Assembly (NCBI RefSeq): GCF_918797505.1
Contig: NC_092793.1
Coordinates: forward strand, 43,140,243 to 43,204,242
Direction: 5' to 3'
Length of the DNA: 64,000 nucleotides
Source of the DNA: Bemisia tabaci
Lineage: Eukaryota > Arthropoda > Insecta > Hemiptera > Aleyrodidae
The notes beneath the pieces were generated by a model. The model was given only the letters and a program-made list of their open reading frames with translations. It did not search any database and was not told the DNA's origin. The translations under genes and the position numbers were made by a program. Within the stretch, counting starts at the first letter, position 1. Each line of letters begins with the position of its first letter. Of this stretch, positions 36,520 through 47,320 are shown piece after piece.

Positions 36520-37778
36520 TCTCTAATACCCACGTATTAGAGCTTTCCCGCTTATTTTGGCCTCCTACAGTTTGTGCTAATTCGATCTCGGAAACTACTG
36601 GACCGATTTTCCTCGGATTTGTTTTAAATGAAAGCTCTTAGGCCGTAGACGTGCCAACATCCCTTGGTTTTTCGATTTGCGCGACCGACGTTGCAAAATT
36701 TACCTCGATTTGGTAACGACATATTTGCATTTTTGACGCTGGACAGTTTGTGCTAATTCGATCTCGGAAACTACCGGATCGATTTTCCTCAGATTTGTTT
36801 TAAATGAAAGCTCTCAGGCTGTAGACGTGCCGACATCCCTTGGTTTTTCGATTTGCGCGACCGACGTTGCAAACTTTACCTCGATTTGGTAACGACATAT
36901 TTGCATTTTTGACGCTGGACAATTTGTGCTAATTCGACCTCGGAAACTACTGGACCGATTTTCCTCGGGTTTGTTTAAAATGAAAGCTCTTAGGCTGTAG
37001 ATGTGTCAGCATCCCTTGGTTTTTCGATTTGCGCGACTGATGTTGCAAAATTTACCTCGACATTGATAACGACATATTTGCTTTTTTTGACGCTGGACGA
37101 GTCATATGGTTGGGGGACCTCCCACCCTCTGATTTTCCGTTTCCCTCTCCAGGTAAACCCATACGTGTCACCCTTTTACTCTGGCACGGGTCATGTGGCA
37201 GTATACCTCCTTTCCTTATGCCGCCTGACTCGGAACACCTGCTACGCATTTCCTTCGTCGCATTGCTCATAATCAGTTCTTGGTTTGTCCGGGTTTCTTA
37301 TTAGTGCGTCTAGAGTTTTGCTTTCTTGATTTTGTCTTTAGTTTTTTTTACATGAAAATTACTTAATTTTGATGTGTATTTTTCAGAAGATAATTTTCCT
37401 TTTTACGGCAGCACAGGTTTTATTAATAATTAACTTTTGTCAGCAGTTCATGTGTTCCTACAAGAGAATCAGTAATTAATCTTCACCCTTTCGCACCGTT
37501 AAATTTTCACTAAGTGGTTTGATTTTTTTTTCCAGGAGTGTTTTTTATTTTTCAAGGATGTTTCTTTTTCTAGAAGTAGGTGGTTATCATTATTAGTTTC
37601 TTATTCTTTGTTTTTGCATTTATCAATTTGCCTCCAGGAAGTCCACTAATTATTCGTAGTACCAATATTTGGCTCGCGAAACGAGCCAACATTCACTCGC
37701 GGAGCGAGTGACTGGGGGTCCAGGGGGCGGAGCCACCGGCTAGCGGCGCAAGCGAGCGTAGCGAGCTGAAGCAGCTAG
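36520..37778 (+). mobile_element. Small Helitron-like element
   Basis: The 3' part has the hairpins CACTCGCGGAGCGAGTG (37694-37711) and GCGAGCGTAGCGAGC (about 37751-37765), and ends GAAGCAG-CTAG at 37775-37778 followed by T: a Helitron-type 3' end. A possible 5' end is TCTCTAATAC at 36520, but it is preceded by T rather than the expected A, so the left limit is uncertain. The 177-bp tandem repeats lie inside. No coding. Confidence 0.55.
36567..37098 (+). repeat. 177-bp tandem repeat, 3 units
   Basis: Units start ACAGTTTGTGCTAATTCG at 36567, 36745 and 36920 (third with ACAATTTG), and each contains GGAAACTACTGGACCGAT, ATGAAAGCTCT and TTTTTCGATTTGCGCGAC. A few substitutions per unit. Confidence 0.85.
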
Positions 37779-37796
37779 TCGCAGTTTAATTTCAAA

Positions 37797-37835
37797 GTAT
37801 CGCGATTTTTCCGTTGAAAAATGCTACTTGCGATA
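37797..37835 (-). repeat. CAAGTAGCATTTTTCAACGG terminus fragment
   Basis: On the minus strand CAAGTAGCATTTTTCAACGG then AAAAATCGCGAT, the same as the start of the CCCAAGTAGCA segment at 3907. A stub of that element family beside the Helitron end. Confidence 0.6.
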
Positions 37836-37878
37836 GTGTTCTACATGAAATTTTAGTTAAAAAACATGTCCTTGTCTA

Positions 37879-38619
37879 GTGGTCCATTCGAAATTGAAGG
37901 GAATCGGCATCAGCCTTTTCTTCGAATTAGCGAGGTTTCGAAATGAAGAGAGTTCGAATTAAAGAGATTCCATGTGGAGAAATTTTGAAGTAGAGAGGTT
38001 CGAATATAGAGGGGCAAATGGACGGATTTACGCCAAAAGGAACCAAAAATATCAGTTCATCAAATCTTTTGGCCACGTCACTTTTTTTCTCACCGCACCC
38101 TCGACCACATCAATAATTTCTCGTTTTTTCCCGAATCCAGGGGTTTATATTTTCCCATTTGTTACATACACTACGAACTTGAAATATGTATGTACAACCA
38201 CCAATAGCTGCTCTCTCTAGGCGCACTCGCTGCAGTCGCTGCTTAATAATCAGCTGATCAAGCTTTTCGCGGGGAGACTCACAGGACTTGTTTCCATGTT
38301 GACAATCCTATCAGCTCTTTCAGACACCCAGGTGCCTACATAAACAGTTGACTTCGCATTGTAGAGGGAATGTACCGTCTAATTTCGAATTTTACAGGGA
38401 GGATCATATTTACTTCTCACACTTCGAATTACAGAGAGAATTTTTGTCGCAATTTCGAGGTATAGAGGGCCGCGCCAGCTTAAAAATTTCGAAATAATGA
38501 GGGGAGAAAACTACACTGATTTTCTTCGAACTATCGAGAGATTTTCAAGGGAAACAGACTTTCCTTCGAATTAACTAAGTTTTCGAATTTTCGAGGTTCG
38601 AATTATCGAGAGTCCACTG
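37879..38619. mobile_element. pogo/Tigger-like MITE with TTCGAATTATCGAG words
   Basis: The right end, read inward on the minus strand, is CAGTGGACTCTCGATAATTC then GAACCTCGAAAATTCG, next to TA (38620-38621); the left end is GTGGTCCATTCGAAATTG after TA (37877-37878). Many subterminal words TTCGAA(A/T)T-ATCGAG repeat within both ends. This end type and TA target are seen in pogo/Tigger elements (family knowledge); no transposase is present. Confidence 0.6.
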
Positions 38620-41543
38620 TAATAACGGAGCATTGCACAGCCACGTACCTACAGCTCCAGGCATTTATAACTGATCAGAGTCCGGCCCGGTTGGGGTTGA
38701 TCCTGTTTCTTCAAGTTGTCAGTTGTTGTTTTCGCCATGCTTGACCATGTCCTTACTCAATAAATACTCATAGGTACCTACTCCGTTCATGATTTGAGTG
38801 TTTTTTTTTTTGTTTTTTTGGCTCCGACAACAAAAACAAAGGGTTCGCCGTCGGAGAATTTACGCACAAAAATGTTTGCTTCATCTGAGAAGGCCTAATG
38901 CGCATTGCGCTGAGTTCGCGGTATAGGTATTATTCAAAAAAATTTTCTGACATGAGAAATTGGAGAAAAATAGATTTAAAAGTGAGAAAATATGCCGCCT
39001 GATGACGTCATCTGGTGGAATTTTCCGTTTAAACACATGTATTTTAGCAGATAAGGTTATTTCGTCATATTTCCTCCAATAATTGCGTTCAATTTAGAAA
39101 CCAAGGATATCCTCGTACTCAGTTTTCCTAGCAGTATCATTTTGAAGATGAAATTCTCAAAATTTCAGACACCTGCAAATTCTCTAATATCGAACAAAGT
39201 AGGAGTGATCGGGTAACAACCTCTATGAAAGCTCAAGTGCGATCTTGGTCGCATACCTATGCATGAGGAAAAAAAATGCAAGTGTTCTTAAGGGTGAACA
39301 AAGGATGAGCAGTGAAGCAAAATAGAAAATCTATAAGTCGTGGTGCTAATTTCGCGAACATTTTTCTCTTCTCAAGAATTGAAACGTTTTTCCTTACAGT
39401 TCCTCCTTTTTATGTTTGCACACGCAGGTATTAGGAAAACTGTATACAAGTAATTGAACTGCTTTTTGCAATCGAATTATTCAAATCTAAAGTGTCTTTT
39501 TTGCATTAAAATTTTTTTGAAAAGATTATAATAGGAGGTACGTAACACATTTTTCGACCAATAAAGCAGTTTTCTCGAGCTTTCTACAGTCTCTTAGGTA
39601 GTGTTTGCCTTTCTAGGACGGAGGAAACTAATTCAAAGGATCAACCTAAATGATACCGTCAAGGGGGGGGGGGGGGGGGGAGATAATTTGGAACGCGTAA
39701 GTAACTTGGAACAGTTTAGTGAATTTTTCGTTTGCCTTAGTGGCAGCACTGCTGTTTATCACCAAGACAAACCGCGGCCGCAGATCGACTCAGGAGCGTA
39801 TGCGGATGCGGTAGCTGTGTATGGGCAAAAAAGTTGTAAAACTAAAATGGTAAATGATTTCTTGAAACTCTTTTCAAAAATTGCTTTTTAATGAAAAAAA
39901 TTAAACTTTCAAACATTTGCCTGGTGCGCCCTGTTAAAATGTTTGTGTCGCGTCGAAATTCAGGCATCACTTAGGTAACCTATAGACCAAAGACATAAAG
40001 ACGGAGTGCTCGTATCTACAAGCACGGGGAAAAAGTGAAGCCTGGTTTGGCGCTGGGTGCTTGTGTGAATGTGTAAATGAGCGCGGGAATCCATGGCGGC
40101 AAACGGAAATTTGATTTGAACGTGTCCTCTTGATTTTTCCACATTTCTTCTTCGAAACGTATTTTAAATGCCTAAAACGAATATATTAAGAAAGTTGGGA
40201 CTGCGTCCTATTATAATACACCTACTTTTGCTCGGTAACAGGCAGTAATCTCAGATAAAGTTAGTTTTTCTTCTGCTCATTATGGTTCTGCCGGTTCAAA
40301 TAGGCCGTTACAGTCATAGATGGCCATTGCTCCCAAATGAAATTAATCGGTCGGCGACGGACCAAAACTAACCTAAAGTTATAAAAATATGAGTGGGTAA
40401 GTGAATTTGGGCAAAAATCAACCTAGAATACTTTGTTTCCGCCCTACATTTGAATTTCAAACTTGTCCCGATTTCGCCGCCAATCCTCTAGCCAATAGTA
40501 GAGGTGATTGAAAAGAAGCTTCATTTTTTGCTTTTAGCGCTCCGTCTTTCTGTCTTTGCTATCGACGCTATAGATCGTATTCGATACATCTAACGGGTGA
40601 GATTAGAATTAGGTACAGTGAAGGGACACTAAAATTAGCGCTGCAGTCAATCAGAGAGGGCAAATAAGTTTCCCTAAACCAGAAACCTAGCCAGCAAACA
40701 GTTCGAAATACAAAAATCAACTTTAAGCAGAAAGCTCCGCAACTTAAATTTTCAAAATGTGGGGCGGCCTCAGATTACCAAATTCTCTTCAAATTTCGTG
40801 CTTCTTGGTGGTGCATAGTACGTACCTACCATTTTTTGTTTAGCTCTTAAAACATATCCTGTTGGGTTGAGTCCTCCAGTCCACTCTTAAAAGTTTTAAA
40901 AGAAAAAAAATTTTTTTTCTCGTTCAGTTCGCAAGATTTTAAGAGTACTGCTGTCATTTTAATTCTTTTTTTTCCCATTCTTGTATTTTTAAAAATGTTA
41001 AAACTGTTCCAAGTTACCCTTCGTGCCATTAAACTTGCTTTTCCTGCTTAAATATCCTCCGTTTTAAAGAAAAAAAAAAAACCGGTGGGGGGATTTTTTT
41101 ATACCCAACAGGTCTATAGCATTCTCTATAGGTGCTCATAAACAACCATACACAAAGATTAACTTGGTAGAACAAAAAGCCTTTGCGTGTTGCTCGCTCA
41201 AAGTTGAAAAGTGCATGCTCCAAGTTACGCCCCCTCCCCCCCCCCTGACGGTAATTCTAGATGAAAAGTTATTTTAAAGAAGTGTTTTTTTTTGTGGCAG
41301 ATGTTTCTGCATGATCTAGGTATGAATCCGATAGTGTACCATTCATCATATCTCATCAATATTGACAGCAACATGGCCAAGCAATATTGTCCAATAAAAA
41401 GGACAGACAAGTAATAATTGAAACACTGGAGGCAAACATTTAGGCCGAAAAAAACACCAGTGGTATCTCTCTTGTAATTTTGATCTTCAATTAAAATATT
41501 TTTACAAAATAATTTGCCATTTTGCTTCTTCTAGTTTGCCTCA
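38620..41543. other. Stretch without recognisable gene
   Basis: No coding region that I can support. It contains a G run of about 17 bases (39665-39681), T runs and small open frames (for example 39601-39891) that I cannot identify. Confidence 0.45.
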
Positions 41544-43933
41544 CACGGTGCCCCTGAACTCACTTTAAATGCGACTTTGTTGTACATCAAAAATTCAAGT
41601 TGGAGGTTGTAGTGGGGTACTCCCTGATGGGTTTTTGGGCAATTTCGAAATAGGTTGTCGGAGCTCCTCGAAAAATAATCGCATTTTTGTGGTTTTTTAG
41701 GGGTAAAATAGCAAAATTGGCCTCCGGGCGACAAATTAAACCCCCTCTCCCTCATCCTTGCCTTGACCGATCTGAATTTTTAGTATGTTTTTACCTGGTA
41801 TAAGATGGGACTTTTCTGAAATTTTCATGCCCATACAAATTTTTTTGCTCCCGCGGCAGCGTTGCCAAGTTGCGGACTCCAAAATATCGAATTTAATGAT
41901 AAAATGAAGGTTTCGGAGTGTGATTTCCATTCAAAATCAAAAATTCAAATTGTAAGTTGTAGTAGGGTACTGCCTGATGGGGTTTTGGCCAATTTCGAAG
42001 TAGAGTGTTTGAGATTTTTGAAAAGTAATCGAATTTTTGCGGTTTTTTAAGGGTAAAATAGCACACTGAGCACGGGGCGGCAAGTTGAACCTTTTCTCTC
42101 TCATCCTTGCCGTGACCGATCTGAACTTTTAGTATGTATTAACCTGGTATAAGATGTGACTTTTCTGAAATTTTCATGCCCATACAAAATTTTTTGCCCC
42201 CGCGGCAGCGTTGCCAATTTGCGGACTCAAAAATATCGAATTTGATGATAAAATGAAGGTTTCGAGGTGTGATTTCCTCCAAAATTTCACGAAAAATGTG
42301 CAATCTGAGAGTTTTCGATAAGAAAAGGCATATTTGAACAATTTAGAGTTGCAGTGTTGCCAGCTTTTGATTTAAAATTCGTCAAAATGACCCAAATCGC
42401 GTTGCAACCTCGAGCGCTGGATTTTTATTTCGTTCAGAATTGGTTATTACGGTTCTTCTGTACTCTATGCATTTAGGTACCATGAAAATTATGCCATTAC
42501 TTACTTGATGGGTGCAGCTAACTCAAAAAGAGAGGCCGGATAAAGCGATGAGTCGGGGGAAAACGAGCGGTTCGGGTTGACAGAAAGTTCTTAAATCTAC
42601 TCCATCACCAGAAAGTAAAATTTGAGAACTTTCTCCCACCCCCCAAACCTTATCCCTGTTGCAGTCAATCCTTTGAACATCTGATCTGAAATTTTGCCCC
42701 CGAATTTTTACCAAAAACATGATGTGTTTTTGCACAAAAACTTGTTTTTTTTTTCATGTTTTTGGTAAAAATTCGGGGGCAAAATTTCAGATCAGATGTT
42801 CAAAGGATTGACTGCAACAGGGATAAGGTTTGGGGGGTGGGAGAAAGTTCTCAAATTTTACTTTCTGGTGATGGAGTAGATTTAAGAACTTTCTGTCAAC
42901 CCGAACCGCTCGTTTTCCCCCGACTCATCGCTTTATCCGGCCTCTCTTTTTGAGTTAGCTGCACCCATCAAGTAAGTAATGGCATAATTTTCATGGTACC
43001 TAAATGCATAGAGTACAGAAGAACCGTAATAACCAATTCTGAACGAAATAAAAATCCAGCGCTCGAGGTTGCAACGCGATTTGGGTCATTTTGACGAATT
43101 TTAAATCAAAAGCTGGCAACACTGCAACTCTAAATTGTTCAAATATGCCTTTTCTTATCGAAAACTCTCAGATTGCACATTTTTCGTGAAATTTTGGAGG
43201 AAATCACACCTCGAAACCTTCATTTTATCATCAAATTCGATATTTTTGAGTCCGCAAATTGGCAACGCTGCCGCGGGGGGCAAAAAATTTTGTATGGGCA
43301 TGAAAATTTCAGAAAAGTCACATCTTATACCAGGTTAATACATACTAAAAGTTCAGATCGGTCACGGCAAGGATGAGAGAGAAAAGGTTCAACTTGCCGC
43401 CCCGTGCTCAGTGTGCTATTTTACCCTTAAAAAACCGCAAAAATTCGATTACTTTTCAAAAATCTCAAACACTCTACTTCGAAATTGGCCAAAACCCCAT
43501 CAGGCAGTACCCTACTACAACTTACAATTTGAATTTTTGATTTTGAATGGAAATCACACTCCGAAACCTTCATTTTATCATTAAATTCGATATTTTGGAG
43601 TCCGCAACTTGGCAACGCTGCCGCGGGAGCAAAAAAATTTGTATGGGCATGAAAATTTCAGAAAAGTCCCATCTTATACCAGGTAAAAACATACTAAAAA
43701 TTCAGATCGGTCAAGGCAAGGATGAGGGAGAGGGGGTTTAATTTGTCGCCCGGAGGCCAATTTTGCTATTTTACCCCTAAAAAACCACAAAAATGCGATT
43801 ATTTTTCGAGGAGCTCCGACAACCTATTTCGAAATTGCCCAAAAACCCATCAGGGAGTACCCCACTACAACCTCCAACTTGAATTTTTGATGTACAACAA
43901 AGTCGCATTTAAAGTGAGTTCAGGGGCACCGTG
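41544..43933. mobile_element. Near-perfect palindrome, 2390 bp, CACGGTG ends
   Basis: Outer ends CACGGTGCCCCTGAAC at 41544 and complement ending at 43933; arms of 1178 (to 42721) and 1179 bases (from 42755), spacer 33. The arms look identical apart from about one base in a G run. Flanking CA on both sides could be a 2-bp duplication. Each arm contains a roughly 355-bp module repeated twice (GGGTACT-CCTGATGGG, CAGATCGGTCA). CACGGTG ends occur in CMC/Chapaev-type elements, but no transposase is visible and that assignment is weak. Confidence 0.8.
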
Positions 43934-44651
43934 CAATGTTGCTCCAGCATCCTCTTTCAATATCGTCAGGATTTAAGAGGCGTTTAGGTAATATTATAGG
44001 TACCGTTTTGCTTTGCAGGAAGGGGAATATTATACCCATGTTGTTTGCTCAGTGACACGAGATAAAACATTTTAAGTTTTTGATGAGATTTATTATCATG
44101 AAATTTCACTATCCAGGAGCTGATGATCACTGAGGTCAAGAGAAATAAGTGCGGCGATGGTGAGGAGTGAATTGTACTACTGTATTTAACTAAGAATTTT
44201 TTAGGTTTCCCGCCCGTTGCCTTACCCTTGTCCGAACGAGGCACGAGTTTTGTAACCGTAGACCGCTGTTGAGGGTTGCTCCAGCAAGAGAGTCGTGTTG
44301 GTAGAAGAAAGGGGATGGAGAGCAAGGAGGAGGAGTATAGCAGCAGGAGGGACCAAATGACACTTATGAGCGGTCGATCGTTATTTACGCCCTGCGATTG
44401 GTCCGTTGACTAATCAATGAATTCGCATAGCTCTCTTCCGCCGCCGCGCCCAACTCTTGCCCGCCTATCCCCAGTGAGTTACTCGACGCCGATTATCTCT
44501 CAGTCCTCGTACCCTTGCCGAATTTGTTACGAGAACTCAATCGAATTTAAGTGAATCGTCAATGCTGTAGACATAGTTTAACGCCTGTTTTCATGAAAAT
44601 ATTTTTCTCGGCTGAATTTTTGATATGACATGGTTCGTTTAAACCATATAT
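43934..44651. other. Stretch without recognisable gene
   Basis: No identifiable gene; the open frame at 43984-44325 (minus) is not recognised. Moderately GC-rich near 44400-44520. Confidence 0.45.
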
Positions 44652-45146
44652 ACGAGGATCATCCAAAAAGTAAGTTTCCCTACCTTGTATCTTCCGAACG
44701 AAATAAGATAAATTAAATGGGTAAAAAGACACATATTAGGCATACTCTAAGCTTTAAAGCAAGTCCAAGTTTTTGAAAATCGATAAAGGAATTCGCAAGA
44801 AAAGTTAATTTTACTGAGACAACCTCCTGTCGCCGCGTGCCCACCTCCCGGGTCAGGATGCGCGGATCCCAAGTAGCAGTGATCGCGATAAATTGCGATT
44901 TAATCGGAGAATGTATCGCGATTTTATCGACGTCGCGATTTATTGCGATATTGTCGGATAAAAAATTGCAATAAATTGCAATAAAATCGCGATTTTATCG
45001 ACGGCGATTTATCGCAATATTATCGGGAGAAAAATCGCGATAAATTGCAATGAAATCGCGATTTTATCGAAAGCGATTTTATAGAGATAAAGTAGCAATA
45101 AATTGCAATTTTTCATCAACGCCCACTAACGCATGAATGACGCATA

Positions 45147-45401
45147 TCGACGGTGAAACTACCAAACCACGTATCTCGTTTGCGGTGTTTAAAAATCTAC
45201 GCTCACATTTTATTTTTTTGAAATAGACCAAATAAATATCATTCCTTGAAATTTTCACAGAATTTTTTCCGCACGAAGAGGAAAAATCACAGAAATTTTC
45301 AAGACTGGACGTTTAGTAGTTTTTCATTTAAAAAATAAAGTATGACAGGAAGTCTGCGACGTCGCAAACCGAGATACGTGGTTTGGTAGTTTCACCGTCG
45401 A
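45147..45401 (+). mobile_element. 255-bp MITE, TIR TCGACGGTGAAAC, copy 2
   Basis: Same length and ends as 20463-20717, TA on both sides (45145-45146, 45402-45403). The host composite element has an empty counterpart near 4650, so this copy inserted after the composite duplicated. Confidence 0.9.
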
Positions 45402-45895
45402 TATGAAATATGTTTCTATGCCGCCGCCGCCGTTTTTGCCAAGGTCCGTTGGTAACTTAACCATCTCATTTTTTTAATCAATTATTGGTAGGTAATGTTA
45501 CAAAGACAGCCTGGTAAGCTTACCTAAAAACCGGTATTTTTACTGATTTTTTCAGGTAAGAATACCACTTTTATTGGTAATCAATTCCCGGTAACTTTAC
45601 CAATTCTACCACAGCCGATAAAAAATATTGGCGTTTTTACCAAGGTCCATCGGTAACTTTGCCATCTCACTATTATTAGTAATTTTCCAGAGACAGAATG
45701 ATGAGATTACCAATAGAACCTTATTTTTCCAACCGTATTTCAAGGTATGAAATAAAATACAGAGGAGGAAAAAAAAAAAAAAATTCCCATGAAAACTCGG
45801 TGTCACTCAACGCAAAGACATAAGTTGTAAGGTCGCGAAGCGCCGATCCATGTATAAGAGGCTTCAATTCGCACTCGATAGTCATATAGTGGCCA

Positions 45896-45960
45896 TAGCA
45901 TATAGTGGCAATGTACTGGCCTTCCACCGTAGCGATTGGGGTTCGAATCCCCGCGGAGGC
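45896..45960 (+). pseudogene. tRNA-Gly(TCC)-like pseudogene or SINE head
   Basis: Contains TATAGTGGCAATGTACTGG (A-box like, 45903-45919), anticodon-loop-like CCTTCCACC (TCC) and a T-arm GGGGTTCGAATCCCC (45938-45952) with a perfect B box GGTTCGAATCC. This matches the layout of eukaryotic tRNA-Gly(TCC). The acceptor stem is not paired and the D-arm is short, so it is not a functional tRNA. It probably served as a pol III head of a SINE-like element; the homologous segment at about 4100-4180 (minus) is more eroded. Confidence 0.6.
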
Positions 45961-46308
45961 TCCGGGGATTTTACGCTCGTCTTTGTCAAAGGACCTGGCG
46001 GCTGAACCTAACGGCAATCGGCTAACAACGATAACCCCTTTTTTTTGGCGATTTTATCGGTGATGAAATCGCTGGGATCATCAACATCTGAGCGATTATC
46101 CTCGATCTTATCGCGATAAAGTCGCAATTTTTTCGGGCCGATAAAATCGCAATAAAATCGCGAAAAGATAGAGGATAATCGCTGAGATGTTGATGATCCT
46201 AGCGATTTTATCGCCGATAAAATCGAGGATAATCGCGATTTCATCGGCGATAAAATAGCGATTTTTTCCGTTGAACGGATAAACTTCCACGATGAAAAGC
46301 GATTGCCA

Positions 46309-46401
46309 ACCGATTCAGACGAGGTACAGATCGCAGTCAATGATTGGTTTCGGAGCCAAGGCGAGAGCTTCTACATGGAAGGCATCAAAAAGCTGCTGTA
46401 A
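46309..46401 (+). pseudogene. Mariner transposase C-terminal scrap
   Basis: The frame from 46309 reads TDSDEVQIAVNDWFRSQGES and then FYMEGIKKLL before TAA (46399-46401). This is the C-terminal region of mariner transposases (…D-E-V/L-…AV-…W…-F…-GI-KL). The usual tail (WQKCI...) is missing or out of frame. The catalytic domain is absent: the composite element separates this piece from the rest of the arm. Confidence 0.7.
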
Positions 46402-46760
46402 TGATACCAGAAATGTCAAAAAAGATGTCTATGTCAACAAGAAAGGTAAGACCTACTCAATGAAAACTTTTAAAATCCTTTTTGATGTGATGTTTAGAGG
46501 CGAATATACCCGAGTCTGAAATAATCGACTCTCCGCGCATCCTGACCCGGGAGGTGGGCACGCGGCGTCACGCGGCGACAAGAGGTTGTCTCAGTAAAAT
46601 TAACTTTTCTTGCGAATCCCTTTATCGATTTTCAAAAACTTGGACTTGTTTTAAAGCTTAGAGTATGCCTAATATGTGTCTTTTTACCCATTTAATTTAT
46701 CTCATTTCGTTCGGAAGATACAAGGTAGGGAAACTTACTTTTTGGATGACCCTCGCACAA

Positions 46761-46988
46761 ATCAAATGCTCCGAGTGTGATGTCATTTACATTGGTATGA
46801 CACGTCAACTTCTTAGGATGCAGTTTAATGGGCACCAATATGATCGGAAGAAAATAACTGCGTTACATGCCCACCGAGAAGCGACGAGCCATGTTTTCGA
46901 TTTCAAAAATGTAGCGATTTTGGACAGAGAAAAAAATGAATTCAAGAGATTATTGCTGGAGATACCTAATGCAAATTTTAAGGAATAA
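46761..46988 (+). pseudogene. Penelope-like element GIY-YIG endonuclease remnant
   Basis: The open frame, entered from the foldback arm (46665), shows a CSECDVIYIGMTRQLLRMQF block, then H...TALHAHREATSHVFDF and ...AILDREKNEFKRLLLE. This is the C-terminal GIY-YIG endonuclease of Penelope-like retroelements: C-x2-C before YIG, R, TAL..H, H-FDF and E. The family nicks target DNA for retrotransposition. The frame stops at 46988; another frame continues with NVRTNIEKLSGKYPS (about 46995-47045), typical of the extreme end, so a frameshift divides it. The upstream reverse transcriptase is absent. The first Y of GIY is replaced (VIYIG is intact only from YIG). Confidence 0.75.
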
Positions 46989-47097
46989 AGAGCACACCTG
47001 TAATGTTAGGACTAATATCGAAAAGCTAAGTGGAAAATATCCTAGTTGCCCGTTCAAATTGACGTTAAATACCGATTTTGCGTCACTGAAGAGCATC

Positions 47098-47165
47098 GTT
47101 CCGTGTAGCTCAATCGGTAGCGTCTTATTCGGTTAGTGTTAGGTAGGTCCCGGGTTCAATCTCCA
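47098..47165 (+). pseudogene. tRNA-like sequence with pol III boxes
   Basis: TAGCTCAATCGG at 47106-47117 fits the A-box consensus at every position, and GGTTCAATCTC at 47153-47163 fits the B box at 10 of 11. The anticodon arm and acceptor stem do not fold convincingly, so a tRNA pseudogene or SINE head is more likely than a functional tRNA. It lies just after the Penelope-like remnant. Confidence 0.5.
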
Positions 47166-47284
47166 AGGTAGGTACAAAATCTCTAACCTTCAATATCGAT
47201 AAAACTACATTCCAGTGGTATCATTATTTTCATTTTTCATGCTTTCAAAAATTATTTCCACAATTAATCCTTTTCCACCATCCC

Positions 47285-47320
<36 letters not shown>

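Larger units (their letters stand above)
44868..46275 (+). mobile_element. Composite element with tRNA-like head and GCGATTTTATCG words (copy 2)
   Basis: Begins CCCAAGTAGCAG, followed by iterated GCGATTTTATCG-type words (44885-45110), the MITE at 45147-45401, a block with ACCGGTAA words, an A-rich tract (45766-45782), the tRNA-Gly-like segment and further GCGATTTTATCG words, ending in TTTTTCCGTTGAA (46264-46276), which mirrors the start of the 3907 segment. The homologous copy is 4067-4970, opposite orientation. Confidence 0.65.
44652..46755. mobile_element. Mariner-derived foldback with composite insertion
   Basis: Arms 44652-44877 and 46532-46755 are inverted: CGAGG(A/G)TCATCCAAAAAG outward ends and ...GACCCGGGAGGTGGGCACGC inward. 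Between them lie a composite element (44868-46275) and a mariner transposase scrap (46309-46401). The end sequence and TA-rich left flank suit a mariner-type element. The right arm carries one duplicated CACGCGGCG word. Confidence 0.75.

Noticed and set aside
42523..42953. Two identical 65-70-residue ORFs back to back
   Set aside because: They are the two arms of the 41544-43933 palindrome read in opposite directions.
45896..45960. Functional tRNA-Gly gene
   Set aside because: The T arm and anticodon loop look right, but the acceptor stem does not pair and it lies inside a repeat.
47098..47165. Functional tRNA gene
   Set aside because: Boxes are good but the anticodon arm and acceptor stem do not fold.
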